In this document: positions 47,182-56,421 of the stretch, piece by piece
Numbering within the stretch: position 1 is the first letter of the stretch
Layout: every line of letters begins with the position of its first letter
Assembly (NCBI RefSeq): GCF_017357225.1
Contig: NZ_CP071604.1
Location: 3,103,001-3,167,000, forward strand
Origin: Rhizobium binae
GTDB taxonomy: Bacteria; Pseudomonadota; Alphaproteobacteria; Rhizobiales; Rhizobiaceae
DNA: 64,000 nucleotides
Direction of reading: 5' to 3'
Notes under the pieces: model-generated
What the model saw: the letters and a program-made list of their open reading frames with translations, nothing else
Database searches by the model: none
Told to the model about the DNA's origin: nothing
Translations under genes and position numbers: made by a program

Positions 47182-48387
47182 ATGACCGCGACAGCACCCT
47201 GGACAATCGAAAAGCCAACCGCCCTGCTCGTTCTCGCCGACGGCACGGTGATCGAAGGCAAGGGCATCGGCGCCACCGGCAAGATCCAGGCCGAGGTCGT
47301 CTTCAACACGGCACTGACCGGCTATGAAGAGATCATGACCGACCCTTCCTATCTCGGTCAGATCGTCACCTTCACCTTTCCCCATATCGGCAATATCGGC
47401 ACCAATGATGAAGACATCGAAGATCTGACGCCTGCCGCTCGCCACGGCGCCGTCGGCGTCATCTTCAAGGCCGACATCACCGAACCTTCGAACTACCGCG
47501 CCGCCAAGCATCTCGACCAGTGGCTGAAGGCCCGCGGCATCATCGGTCTCTGCGGCATCGACACCCGCGCCCTGACCGCTTGGATCCGCGAGAACGGCGC
47601 TCCCAACGCAGTGATCGCCCACGATCCGAACGGTGTCTTCGACATCGAGACGCTGAAGGCCGAAGCCAAGGCCTGGAGCGGCCTCGAAGGCCTCGACCTT
47701 GCCAAGATCGCCACGTCGGGCCAGTCCTCGCAATGGACCCAGACGCCCTGGATCTGGAACGAAGGCTACGGCGAGCTCGGTGCCGCTGATGCCAAGTATC
47801 ACGTCGTCTGCCTCGACTACGGCGTCAAGCGCAACATCCTGCGCCTGTTTGCCGGCCTTGACTGCAAGGTGACCGTGGTGCCGGCGACGACGAGCGCCGA
47901 AGACGTGCTCGCCATGCAGCCGGACGGCATCTTCCTGTCGAACGGCCCCGGCGATCCGGCGGCAACTGGCGAATATGCCGTGCCGGTGATCAAAACGCTT
48001 GTTAAGACCGATATCCCGGTCTTCGGCATCTGCCTCGGCCATCAGATGCTCGGCCTCGCCCTCGGCGCCAAGACCGAGAAGATGCACCAGGGTCATCACG
48101 GCGCCAACCATCCCGTCAAGGATCACACGACCGGCAAGGTCGAGATCGTCTCGATGAACCACGGCTTCGCGGTCGACTCGAAGTCGCTGCCCGATGGCGT
48201 TGAAGAGACTCATATTTCGCTTTTCGACGGCACCAATTGCGGCCTGCGCGTCCTCGGCAAACAGGTGTTCTCCGTCCAGCACCATCCGGAGGCCTCTCCC
48301 GGCCCGCAGGACAGCCACTATCTCTTCCGCCGCTTCATCAACATGGTGCGCGAGAAGAAAGGCGAGCCGGCGCTCGCCGAACGCTGA
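47182..48387 (+). CDS. carA: Carbamoyl-phosphate synthase small subunit
   Basis: This 401-residue glutamine amidotransferase subunit hydrolyses glutamine and passes ammonia to CarB for arginine and pyrimidine synthesis. The N-terminal half holds LVLADGTVIEGKGIGATGK; the class I glutaminase triad is the Cys in GICLGHQMLG (about 278) and the His/Glu in QHHPEASPGPQDSHYLF (about 360-365). The ATG at 47182 gives the usual 401 residues; an ATG two codons earlier at 47176 is also possible. carB is not next to it here. Confidence 0.97.
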   Translation: MTATAPWTIEKPTALLVLADGTVIEGKGIGATGKIQAEVVFNTALTGYEEIMTDPSYLGQIVTFTFPHIGNIGTNDEDIEDLTPAARHGAVGVIFKADITEPSNYRAAKHLDQWLKARGIIGLCGIDTRALTAWIRENGAPNAVIAHDPNGVFDIETLKAEAKAWSGLEGLDLAKIATSGQSSQWTQTPWIWNEGYGELGAADAKYHVVCLDYGVKRNILRLFAGLDCKVTVVPATTSAEDVLAMQPDGIFLSNGPGDPAATGEYAVPVIKTLVKTDIPVFGICLGHQMLGLALGAKTEKMHQGHHGANHPVKDHTTGKVEIVSMNHGFAVDSKSLPDGVEETHISLFDGTNCGLRVLGKQVFSVQHHPEASPGPQDSHYLFRRFINMVREKKGEPALAER

Positions 48388-48846
48388 TTTCAAGAACTGC
48401 CGATTTCGCAAGAGCCCGCTAAACCGGCAGCCACTAAAGTGACGTGGAATCTCTTGAATCTTGAAAGGCAGCGATGAGAGGAAGGACCGCTTTCTGCCGA
48501 AGCGGTCTTTCTTCGTTATACAAAAATAAGGCTGCTTCGTGCCCCCATTTCGAACGTTGAAGCAGACCTGGCCCTGCCGGAAAGCAGATATTGTCTAGTT
48601 TCAAGGTAACGGCATCTCGGCGAAGCTGCATAAATGTTTCGCAAGCATCCTGTCTTCACTCTGGGTTACGGCTCATCGCCACCATGATGCAAGGCGGTCC
48701 AGCGGAAAAGTCATGCGAGGCTCGGGCTGGTTAACGCGTTTTGTGGAGCGTCTGAAGAAGCTTGACACTGCGATCCAGACCGCCGTTCTCGCGCGCGCTC
48801 CCTTGATCACGCCCTTGAACGCGCCGGAGATTGTTCCCGCCCGCTG
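48388..48846. other. carA downstream region
   Basis: Besides the terminator at 48485-48513 I see nothing in these 459 bases. A weak open frame at 48713-48937 lacks support. Confidence 0.4.
48485..48513 (+). terminator. Intrinsic terminator of carA
   Basis: GACCGCTT (48485-48492) pairs with AAGCGGTC (48500-48507), followed by TTTCTT. It lies about 100 bases after the carA stop. Confidence 0.7.
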
Positions 48847-50553
48847 TCACGTCTCCGGCAGGCCAGCCTTTCGGAAGCCGTCGACAATGTGGTCTCGTAC
48901 AGATGCATCACGCAGCGGCTGGGAGTTCAGCCAATGACCGATGGTGAAATGAGGGTGGGCGATCAGGAACAATTCTGCTTCTCGCCGCGCCTCCTCATTG
49001 TGGCCCAACTGCGCAAGCGCAGCGGCCAGGAATTTCCGTGAGTTCGTACGATACGTGTCTTTCCTGCGGAGTGTAGCGGTTGCCGCCTCATAGTCACCCG
49101 CGGCGTATTGCGCCTGACCAAGATGACAAAGATACCAGCACGCCGGATAGGGATTGAGCCGCAGAGCTTTTTCGATCTGCGCCAGTCCGTCGGCAACCCT
49201 GCCGTCCAGCACGGACATATCAGACATGGCGGCCCACGTGTCGGCGTGGTTGGGGTCGAGTTTCAGGGCCATGGCAAAGGCGGCCTCCGATTCCTCCCAT
49301 CGCCGTTCATAGGCCAAAATAGTCCCCAGAACATAACGGCAGCCCGCATCATTGGGATCCAGGTCGACCGCCTTCTGGGCTGATGTCACCGCCATGCGAC
49401 GGTTAGGATCTTCGGGCTCGCCGAAATGAGTCCAGGCTAGCCAACGGTTATAGGCGAGCAGACCGAGCGCCTCGGCATATGTTGGCTCGAGCTTGACCGC
49501 GCGTTGGAGCAGCATATAGGCCTCACGCTCGGTTTGCGGCGACTCCTCCGTCAGGAGACGGGCGCGTACACACAGATCGTAGGCCTCGAAGTTCCTCGGC
49601 CGATTGCGCGGCGTCGGGATGGTCAGCCGGCCGACGAGGGCTTCAATGATCTTGGCATTGACCTCATCCTGTAATTCGAAAACATCTTCCACCGTCCTGT
49701 CGAACCGTTCGGCCCACAAGTGCTGGCCGCCATGCGCGTCGATCAATTGGGCATTGATGCGGACACGGCCCATTGCGCGTCTGGCGCTCCCCTCCAGGAC
49801 GTAGCGGACGCCGAGTTCCTGGGCGACCAGCTTTACGTCGACCGGCTTGCCCTTGTAGCCCCACACGGAATTGCGCGCGATGACGAACAGGCCCGCCGTG
49901 CGGGAAAGGTCGGTGATCAGGTCTTCGGTCAAGCCGTCGACGAAAGGCGCGTCCGCTTCATCCCCACTCATGTTCGTGAACGGCAATACAGCGATCGAGG
50001 GACATTCGGGCAGCGGCAAAATGCTTTGCAGCGCATCCGGCCAATGCCACAGGTGGACCGGGCGAGTGAGGTTCTTCAGGTAGCGTTCGCCTGCATCGAA
50101 GAACCGGTCGCCGATCTTGCCGACGATCTCGCCATGAACGCTGGCTGAAATGCAGATGCCTCCCGGCGCGGCCAGCGTCTCGAGGCGCGCCGCGACATTG
50201 ACGCCGTCGCCGAGGACGTCCCAACCCTCGTCAATGACATCTCCCAGATTGACGCCGACACGCAAAAGCAGGCGCCGGTCCCCGGAAGCCTCAACAGCAG
50301 TGGTGGCCCGTTGCATTTCCAAGGCTGCGGCGACCGCTTCCACCGCGCTGCCGAATTCGATCAGGAAGCCGTCGCCCACGACCTTGAAGATGCGACCGTT
50401 GTGACGCATCACAGCCGGCTCGATGACGCCGGAACGGAGTTCCCTGAGATTCGCCAGCGTTGCGACTTCATCAGCCTCCATCAGGCGTGAATATCCCACC
50501 ACATCCGCAACGACGATGGCGGCAAGGCGACGCTGAAGAGATTGGTCCGTCAT
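48847..50553 (-). CDS. Class III adenylate cyclase with TPR repeats
   Basis: This 568-residue cytoplasmic protein has a cyclase domain at 1-180. Metal-binding D17 is in VVADVVGYSR and D61 in FKVVGDGFLIEF; K57 and LGDGVNVAARLE fit an ATP-using class III cyclase. A middle domain at about 190-310 resembles TolB-like/CadC helices (SIAVLPFTNMSGDEADAPFVDGLTEDLITDLSR). At least four TPRs lie at about 330-540. No membrane helix is present. Rhizobia carry many such paralogs; the sensed signal is unknown. A partial copy lies at 58750-58938. Confidence 0.92.
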   Translation of the reverse strand: MTDQSLQRRLAAIVVADVVGYSRLMEADEVATLANLRELRSGVIEPAVMRHNGRIFKVVGDGFLIEFGSAVEAVAAALEMQRATTAVEASGDRRLLLRVGVNLGDVIDEGWDVLGDGVNVAARLETLAAPGGICISASVHGEIVGKIGDRFFDAGERYLKNLTRPVHLWHWPDALQSILPLPECPSIAVLPFTNMSGDEADAPFVDGLTEDLITDLSRTAGLFVIARNSVWGYKGKPVDVKLVAQELGVRYVLEGSARRAMGRVRINAQLIDAHGGQHLWAERFDRTVEDVFELQDEVNAKIIEALVGRLTIPTPRNRPRNFEAYDLCVRARLLTEESPQTEREAYMLLQRAVKLEPTYAEALGLLAYNRWLAWTHFGEPEDPNRRMAVTSAQKAVDLDPNDAGCRYVLGTILAYERRWEESEAAFAMALKLDPNHADTWAAMSDMSVLDGRVADGLAQIEKALRLNPYPACWYLCHLGQAQYAAGDYEAATATLRRKDTYRTNSRKFLAAALAQLGHNEEARREAELFLIAHPHFTIGHWLNSQPLRDASVRDHIVDGFRKAGLPET

Positions 50554-51078
50554 GTGAGGACAAGCCCAACGACCAAACTCCCAAGGTATTGTTCAAGTGC
50601 CGGCGAGTCAACAAGCAGGCGACCTCCACCTCCATCAAGCCGTCATCCCTCTTTGTGACCGACGGCGTCGAAGTGGACGACGCGGAGATAAGTATCCACG
50701 GAAAGCGGACGGTTCTTGAACGTCTGGTGATGACCGGCGAACGGCTGGTCGCCAGCGGCGGTTTCCGCTGAGATGGGAGTGAAAAGCGCGCGCTTCCTCA
50801 GCACGCGCATACTTGGATACCGGTCCACCCACCCTCCGTCGTCCTCGGGTTTGATCCGAGGACCCACGTCGGCGTCTTCGGCTGTGGCCATGGATTCCAG
50901 GCTCATGGCCTGGAATGACGGAGGCCGGAGGTGCGTTTCCGCCCAACTCGCCGGCGGCGCGGACCGGAGAGTTTCGATGCGCTTGCCGCGATGTCATTTG
51001 CGACAACCGTATCAACCGCACTGAGAAAGTTGACGAAGGCCAAGACATCGGAATGTCTCGACCCTCGCTGGGAGGGCC
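50554..51078. other. Intergenic region with repeat and coding-like fragment
   Basis: The segment 50594-50614 (GTGCCGGCGAGTCAACAAG) recurs at 58937-58956. The 170 bases after it have a biased coding look (LFVTDGVEVDDAEISIHGKRTVLERL) but no gene start; they may be a relic of a gene end. The repeat at 50826-50935 follows. I support no gene here. Confidence 0.45.
50826..50935. repeat. Palindromic repeat, CTCGGG…CCCGAG family, copy 2
   Basis: CCTCGG-GTTTGAT-CCGAGG (6-bp arms) is followed by GACCCA and then CATGGATTCCAGGCTCATGGCCTGGAATGACGG. Word order equals 25226-25350. Boundaries approximate. Confidence 0.65.
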
Positions 51079-52083
51079 TTAGCTGCCTTTGCGATCCGCA
51101 AGCTGTGGCACGAACATATCGCTCCACTTGCTTGGCACGTTCTTGATCAGGCCGGCGCGGTGCATGAAATCGGCAAAATTCATGATCCCGTTCGGGGTCG
51201 TATCAAACTTCGCGTCCTTGTCCTCGATCATCTCCTGCGCATCCGCGGGCTCGACCTTAACCTTGGAGCTTTTGGAGAAGATTTCCGCCGCCTGCTTCTT
51301 GTCCTTGGCAATCAGGCCGTTGGCTTCATCGAGCGCATCGATGAAGGCCTGCGTCATCTTGGGATTGGCATCGACAAACTTCTTCGGTGCGAAGGTGACG
51401 TCGAGTGTAATGTTGCCGAGATAGTCCGTCGAGCTCAGCACCCGGTGAACGTTTGGCGACTTGGCTTCGATGTACTGGAAGGGAGGGGACGTAAAGTGGG
51501 CGTTGATTTCGGTTTTCCCACTCACGAGAGCGGCCAATGCTTCGGGATGAGGAAGGCTGACCGTGAGAGGATCGAGCTTCGCGTAGTTCTCTTCGCCGAA
51601 CTCCTTCGCGACAATCATCTGCAGCACGACGGCGGCAAGTGATGTCTTGATGCCTGGAAGTGCGATCTTATCGCTACTCTTAAAGTCTTTGAGCGACTTG
51701 ATCTCGGACTTGTTCGTGTTGAGCCACAGCGAAGTGGAGCTCATGCCCGAAACGCCAACGACTTCAACGTTGGGGATGCCCTTCGCCTTGGACCACAGCG
51801 TAACGAAGCCCGGAGCACCCGTTCCGGCAAAATCCAAGGTACCGGCCATCATGGCGTCGTTGATGACATTGCCGCCATCAAGCGAGAGCCAGGAAACCTT
51901 GACGTCGCCAAGACCGGCTTCCCTGGCATGCTTCTCGAGAAGTTTCTGATTCTCCATGACGATCAAGGGCAGATAGAGAATGCCGAAGCCCTTGGAAATC
52001 CTGACTTCGCTGACCTCCGCACGCGCAGCAGTGGCGAGCAAACCAGCTGCAATCAGACCTAAAAATGCCTGTTTCAGTTTCAT
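51079..52083 (-). CDS. ABC transporter substrate-binding protein, NitT/TauT type
   Basis: This 334-residue periplasmic protein has signal MKLKQAFLGLIAAGLLATAARA. The mature fold is of the SsuA/TauA/NrtA type, with EVRISKGFGILYLPLIVMENQKLLEKHARE and the GGNVINDAMMAGTLDFAGTGAPGFVTLW motif. Ligands for the family include sulfonates, nitrate and pyrimidine precursors; the ligand here cannot be read. First gene after the palindromic repeat, followed by the permease and ATPase genes going right on the same strand. Confidence 0.92.
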   Translation of the reverse strand: MKLKQAFLGLIAAGLLATAARAEVSEVRISKGFGILYLPLIVMENQKLLEKHAREAGLGDVKVSWLSLDGGNVINDAMMAGTLDFAGTGAPGFVTLWSKAKGIPNVEVVGVSGMSSTSLWLNTNKSEIKSLKDFKSSDKIALPGIKTSLAAVVLQMIVAKEFGEENYAKLDPLTVSLPHPEALAALVSGKTEINAHFTSPPFQYIEAKSPNVHRVLSSTDYLGNITLDVTFAPKKFVDANPKMTQAFIDALDEANGLIAKDKKQAAEIFSKSSKVKVEPADAQEMIEDKDAKFDTTPNGIMNFADFMHRAGLIKNVPSKWSDMFVPQLADRKGS

Positions 52084-52124
52084 GTCTTTCTCCTCCTTGT
52101 AAACATGAATTCTTCGTTCGATGA

Positions 52125-53000
52125 CTAGTGTTGCATGCCCCAGCGGCGAACCGTTTTGCGCTCGATGGCTGCAAAGATGATATTTTCTACAAAAAGGCCG
52201 ATCAGGATGACGGTGAACAGGCCAGCGAACACATTTGCCGTTTCAAGCTGATTGCGGTTTTCGTAAATGAACCAGCCAAGTCCACCTGAACCGGACGACA
52301 CACCAAAAACCAGTTCCGCTGCGATCAAGGTGCGCCATGCGAACGCCCAGCCCACCTTCAACCCGGTCAAAATGGCGGGAAAGGCTGCGGGAATAAGGAT
52401 GAGTCGGACAAGCGTGAGGCGCTTGAGGTGGTAGTTCTGGCCGACCATCTTGAGTGTGGGCGAGACGGAGCGGAAGCCGGCATGGGTGTTGAGTGCAATT
52501 GCCCACAGGACTGAGTGAACCAGAACGAAGATAACGCTGCCGGAACCAAGACCGAACCAGATAAGTGCCAGAGGCAGAAGCGCGATCGCCGGAAGCGGAT
52601 TGAACATCGAGGTCAATGTCTCGAGCAGGTCCGCACCCAGCCGTGATCCAATTGCAAGGGTGGTCAGCAATGAGGCGAGAACGATACCGATGCCGTAACC
52701 GACGATCAGCGTTCTGAGCGATACGATCATACGATCGGGAATGACGCCGTTGACGATATTGGAGACAAAGGCTTCAACCGTCTGCCCGAATGTCGGGAAC
52801 AGAAGAGGATTGGCAAGCCAGCGGCCATAGATTTCCCACATGAGGGCCAGAATCAAGAGAATGAAGGCTTTTCGCAGAAAACCGAGGCGATAGACGCGTT
52901 CGAACGCACTGACAGACTTGGCGACAATCGGAGCGTTGCCGGAATTCACGTCGTTTATGATTTCCGGTCTGAATGTGAAAAGATCGGTCATTTTGGTCAT
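52125..53000 (-). CDS. ABC transporter permease, NitT/TauT type
   Basis: This 291-residue inner-membrane protein of the SsuC/TauC family has about six helices. Its EAA-type loop is near SPTLKMVGQNYHLKRLTLVRLILIPAAFPAILTGLKVGWAFAWRTLIAAEL (about 180-230). The ATG at 53000 sits 4 bases after the ATPase stop; an ATG three codons later at 52991 is equally plausible. The frame open to 53180 runs over the ATPase gene and is excluded. Confidence 0.92.
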   Translation of the reverse strand: MTKMTDLFTFRPEIINDVNSGNAPIVAKSVSAFERVYRLGFLRKAFILLILALMWEIYGRWLANPLLFPTFGQTVEAFVSNIVNGVIPDRMIVSLRTLIVGYGIGIVLASLLTTLAIGSRLGADLLETLTSMFNPLPAIALLPLALIWFGLGSGSVIFVLVHSVLWAIALNTHAGFRSVSPTLKMVGQNYHLKRLTLVRLILIPAAFPAILTGLKVGWAFAWRTLIAAELVFGVSSGSGGLGWFIYENRNQLETANVFAGLFTVILIGLFVENIIFAAIERKTVRRWGMQH

Positions 53001-53004
53001 CCCG

Positions 53005-53784
53005 TCAGTGTGATGCGAACAGCATGTCGTTGATGCGGCTCTCGAGTTCCGCCTGTCTGGCAGTTCCGAGTTGATCCGGCGCGATGCTGTTGAGCTCGGC
53101 CTTGACCTCGCCAGGATGGGGCGACAGCAACAGAATGCGTGTACCGACGCGGATTGCTTCTTCGATCGAGTGCGTGACAAAAAGAACGGTGAATTTGGTA
53201 TCGTCCCACAGACGCAGGAGCTCGTCCTGCATCTTGCGGCGAGTCAGCGCATCGAGAGCGGCGAAAGGCTCGTCCATGAGAAGGACATCGGGCTCCATAG
53301 CCATTCCGCGTGCAATTGCCACGCGCTGCTTCATGCCGCCAGAAAGCATGTGCGGGTAGCTGTTCATGAACCTCGCCAGCCCCACTTTTTCGATGTAAGA
53401 CTCTGCGCGGTCACGCGCTTCGGCACCCGAAAGGCGGCCCGACGCGGTGAGCGCGAACCTGACGTTCTCGAGAACCGTCTTCCACGGAAGCAGTTGATCG
53501 AACTCCTGAAAGACCATCATGCGGTCTGGACCAGGCTCGGCAACCGGGCGGTCCTTGATCGTGATTTCACCTTCCGTCACAGGAAGATAGCCACCGATCG
53601 CCTTCAACAGAGTGGATTTGCCGCAGCCCGACGGGCCAAGAAGAATGAAGCGGTCGGAATTGTGCACATCGAAGCTCACGCGGCGGGTCGCGGTGATCAA
53701 CGCGTCAGGTGTTTTATATTGTATCGTGACGCCTTCAACGCGCAGCAAAGGTGCCGGCGTCACGCCAGTGGATAGCGTGTCCAT
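53005..53784 (-). CDS. ABC transporter ATP-binding protein, NitT/TauT type
   Basis: This 259-residue ATPase has Walker A GPSGCGKST (about 52), Q-loop FQEFDQLLPWKTV, signature MLSGGMKQRVAIARGM (about 142) and Walker B VLLMDEPFAALD (about 168). The ATG at 53784 follows GGGAGG; a longer frame begins with TTG at 53796. First gene of the leftward transporter operon, 103 bases from a divergent response regulator at 53887. Confidence 0.93.
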   Translation of the reverse strand: MDTLSTGVTPAPLLRVEGVTIQYKTPDALITATRRVSFDVHNSDRFILLGPSGCGKSTLLKAIGGYLPVTEGEITIKDRPVAEPGPDRMMVFQEFDQLLPWKTVLENVRFALTASGRLSGAEARDRAESYIEKVGLARFMNSYPHMLSGGMKQRVAIARGMAMEPDVLLMDEPFAALDALTRRKMQDELLRLWDDTKFTVLFVTHSIEEAIRVGTRILLLSPHPGEVKAELNSIAPDQLGTARQAELESRINDMLFASH

Positions 53785-53886
53785 CAATCCTCCCAAGATA
53801 TAGTCTGCAACTCCTCTAGTGCGATTTGAAGGTTACCAAGCTATTCTGACTCTTGTCTGACTCAGGCAGCGGGGAGGCGTGGGAGC

Positions 53887-54552
53887 GTGCGAGTTTTAAT
53901 CGTGGAGGATACCGAGGACATTGCGAAAGCGATCTCTATCCGTTTGGAAAATGCGGGCCACGCCGTGGATCTGGAAGCCGATGGAGCCAATGCCATCGAT
54001 CTCCTGAATGTTCAGACGTACGATCTGGTTATTCTCGACCTGACATTGCCTGGCTGCGACGGGCTCGAGGTTCTGCGCAACATTCGCTCCCGCCGCGTGA
54101 AAACGCCGGTTCTTGTGCTGACGGCACGCTCCGAAGTCAACGAGAAGATCAGCGCTCTCGATCTGGGTGCCGATGACTATTTGACCAAACCTTTCGACTA
54201 TGGAGAACTGGAAGCGAGAGCGCGAGCCTTGATGAGACGCAATGACGGGCTGGCGGATAATCGCATTTCTTTCGGCGCTCTTGTGGTGGACCGCAAGGCG
54301 CGAGTGGCAGCGGTCGATGGCCAGCCGCTCAGCCTCACACGAAGGGAGTTGACCGTTCTTGAAATACTCGCTTCAAGGCCGGAGAGAATTTTCTCCAAGG
54401 AAGAATTGGTCGATCAGCTTTTCAATTTCGATCAGGATCCCAGCTCCAACGCCGTCGAGCAATTTGTCGCCAGGATAAGGCGAAAGCTCAGTGGCTCTTC
54501 CGTGGAGATCCGAACGTTGCGCGGCCTTGGGTATCAAATTGTCTCTACGTGA
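53887..54552 (+). CDS. Response regulator, OmpR/PhoB family, TctD-like
   Basis: This 221-residue protein has a receiver domain with acidic D8/D11, phosphoacceptor D51 (VILDLTLPGCDG), T in VLTARS and K in LTKPFDYGELEARARALMRR. A winged-helix output at about 130-220 ends with AVEQFVARIRRKLSGSSVEIRTLRGLGYQIV. The GTG start follows GGGGAGG. It likely works with the downstream kinase and may control the divergent NitT/TauT transporter; that target is inference. Confidence 0.93.
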   Translation: MRVLIVEDTEDIAKAISIRLENAGHAVDLEADGANAIDLLNVQTYDLVILDLTLPGCDGLEVLRNIRSRRVKTPVLVLTARSEVNEKISALDLGADDYLTKPFDYGELEARARALMRRNDGLADNRISFGALVVDRKARVAAVDGQPLSLTRRELTVLEILASRPERIFSKEELVDQLFNFDQDPSSNAVEQFVARIRRKLSGSSVEIRTLRGLGYQIVST

Positions 54553-55906
54553 ATTCAGCCGATCGATCAGGGTCAGGATACTCGGGCTTGTTGCAGGCGT
54601 TCTTGCTGGTGGAGCTGTCATTTTAGGCTGCATGGCGTTTTACGCTGCCAATACCGCAGCGCGAGAGGCCTATGACCGGCTCCTTGGAAGCGGTGCAGTC
54701 CAGTTTGCAGAAAACGTCTTTGTGCAAGGCGGTGTCGTGACGCTGGACCCTCCAGCCTCGACCATCTCAGCCCTTGCTGCCTACGATCTTGTCTTCTATC
54801 GCATTGTCGACCCACGGGGTATTGTCGTTGCAGGGAGCGAGGACCTTTCCCACACGGCGCTGCCTCAGCAGACGCAGAAAGAGTTGGTTTTCGAAGATGG
54901 CGTCTATGCGGATCAGCCCGTGCGCATGGCCACGATCTCGAAGAAAATCGAAAATCCCGCCGTTACCGGCTGGGCAGAGATCACGGTCGCACAGACGATA
55001 CATGCTCGCATCGGCCTCGCCCGTAGGCTGACATACGAGGCGCTCGTAGTGATCGGTGTGATGTTCTTGCTGGCCGTGTCGGCGACCACGCTCTCGCTGC
55101 GATTTGCCCTGAAACCGCTCATACAGATCGAGCACGAGATCCAGTCGCGCGATCCTGACGATCTGTCACCGATTCATGCCGAGCCTCCGGTCGAGATACG
55201 CAACCTCGTCCAGTCCATCGACGGGTTCATGCGCCGACTGTCCGAGCGAATCGCGATGTTCCAGAGGTTCATCGGAGATGCCGCACATCAGATGCGCACA
55301 CCGCTCGCTGCACTCGACGCACAGGTCGAGATGCTTTCAAATGCGAAGTCCGATGCTGCAATAAAGGATTCAATCTCACGGATAAGGGAAAGGAACAACG
55401 AACTGGGGCGCCTCACCGGCCAATTGCTCGATCATGCCATGATCCTCCACCGCATCGATGCGGCTCGATTTGATCCCGTGGATATCAACGAGTTTGTCAA
55501 GCTTGTAATGTCGAAAGCGGTGCCACTTTCGATGTCGAGGGAGATTGACGTCAGCTTCAGGCCTACAACCCCTGATATCGTTCTTTCCGTCGATGCGGTC
55601 AGCCTCCGGGAGGCAATCTCAAACCTCATCAATAATGCCTTGGCTCACGGAGCGACCTCCAAGCTGGAAGTGGAGGTCAAACCTCTTCCAGGAAGCGTGA
55701 GCATCATCATCCGTGACGACGGAGATGGTTTCGCTGCCGACCCACAATCGCTGCTTGCTCCGTTCGAAAAAGGGCCCAAATCCCGCGGCTCGGGATTGGG
55801 CCTGACAATCGCGTCTGAGGTCGCGAAAGCGCACAACGGCTCACTGCTTTTTCGACGAGAAAATGATTTCACCGTTGTTCAGCTCATTCTGCCGGTGCCG
55901 CCCTGA
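54539..55906 (+). CDS. Sensor histidine kinase, TctE-like
   Basis: This 455-residue membrane kinase has helix 1 at about 14-36 (ILGLVAGVLAGGAVILGCMAFYA) and helix 2 near 170-195 (LVVIGVMFLLAVSATTLSL). Between them lies a periplasmic 2CSK_N-type sensing domain. The HisKA box FIGDAAHQMRTPLAALDAQ has the phosphorylated His near 250. ATP-lid boxes are NLINNALAHG, IIRDDGDGFAADP and SRGSGLGLTIASEVAKAHNG. The start is the TTG at 54539, overlapping the regulator stop; a frame open to 54491 has no start support. Confidence 0.9.
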   Translation: MSLREFSRSIRVRILGLVAGVLAGGAVILGCMAFYAANTAAREAYDRLLGSGAVQFAENVFVQGGVVTLDPPASTISALAAYDLVFYRIVDPRGIVVAGSEDLSHTALPQQTQKELVFEDGVYADQPVRMATISKKIENPAVTGWAEITVAQTIHARIGLARRLTYEALVVIGVMFLLAVSATTLSLRFALKPLIQIEHEIQSRDPDDLSPIHAEPPVEIRNLVQSIDGFMRRLSERIAMFQRFIGDAAHQMRTPLAALDAQVEMLSNAKSDAAIKDSISRIRERNNELGRLTGQLLDHAMILHRIDAARFDPVDINEFVKLVMSKAVPLSMSREIDVSFRPTTPDIVLSVDAVSLREAISNLINNALAHGATSKLEVEVKPLPGSVSIIIRDDGDGFAADPQSLLAPFEKGPKSRGSGLGLTIASEVAKAHNGSLLFRRENDFTVVQLILPVPP

Positions 55907-55951
55907 TGCTGAGACGTTGTCGTCCATAAGCAGCCAATATATTCTATCGAG

Positions 55952-56341
55952 TTATTTCGCGATGAGAGCCAACTGCCGATCGAAATCAGAGGGATCGAAA
56001 TAGTCGCGCCATACGGTGATCACTCCCTCCACGACCGTCAGCGTCCCCATGACCGGAAGTATGATTTTTCCACCGCCCTCATGCAGGAACACATCAAGCC
56101 GTTCGTTAAGGACGACATTTCCGGCCGCCGCGATCTGTGTGACCGTCCAATCAACCGTGAATGTCGTTCCAATTCCGAAATCCCGGTGAAACTTTCGGAC
56201 ATTCTCACGCCCGACGATGTTCGGGAACGGTACGTTGTCATACAGCAGTTCTTCGGAAAGCATGGCGATCGCCTCGTCGATGTGGCCGGTGTTCCAGTGG
56301 CCGAAGAAGGTCAGGGCTGCCTTGGTTGGGTCAGTCGACAT
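55952..56341 (-). CDS. SnoaL-like (NTF2-fold) small protein
   Basis: This 129-residue protein has the limonene-1,2-epoxide hydrolase / SnoaL fold. DPTKAALTFFGHWNTGHIDEAIAMLSEELLYDNVPFPNIVGRENVRKF is followed by a beta core with R…D acid pair (YDNVPF, VWRDYFDPSDF). Members are hydrolases, isomerases or ligand carriers; the acid residues hint at an enzyme. It is followed by an SDR gene, as in many small-molecule modification pairs. Confidence 0.85.
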   Translation of the reverse strand: MSTDPTKAALTFFGHWNTGHIDEAIAMLSEELLYDNVPFPNIVGRENVRKFHRDFGIGTTFTVDWTVTQIAAAGNVVLNERLDVFLHEGGGKIILPVMGTLTVVEGVITVWRDYFDPSDFDRQLALIAK

Positions 56342-56421
56342 TCAGTGAATTCCTTCTAGACGGGTTCGAAAACCCTAGCGACAAATTTCGGAGAGTTCTG
56401 GCTCGCAAAGCTGAAAAGCAT

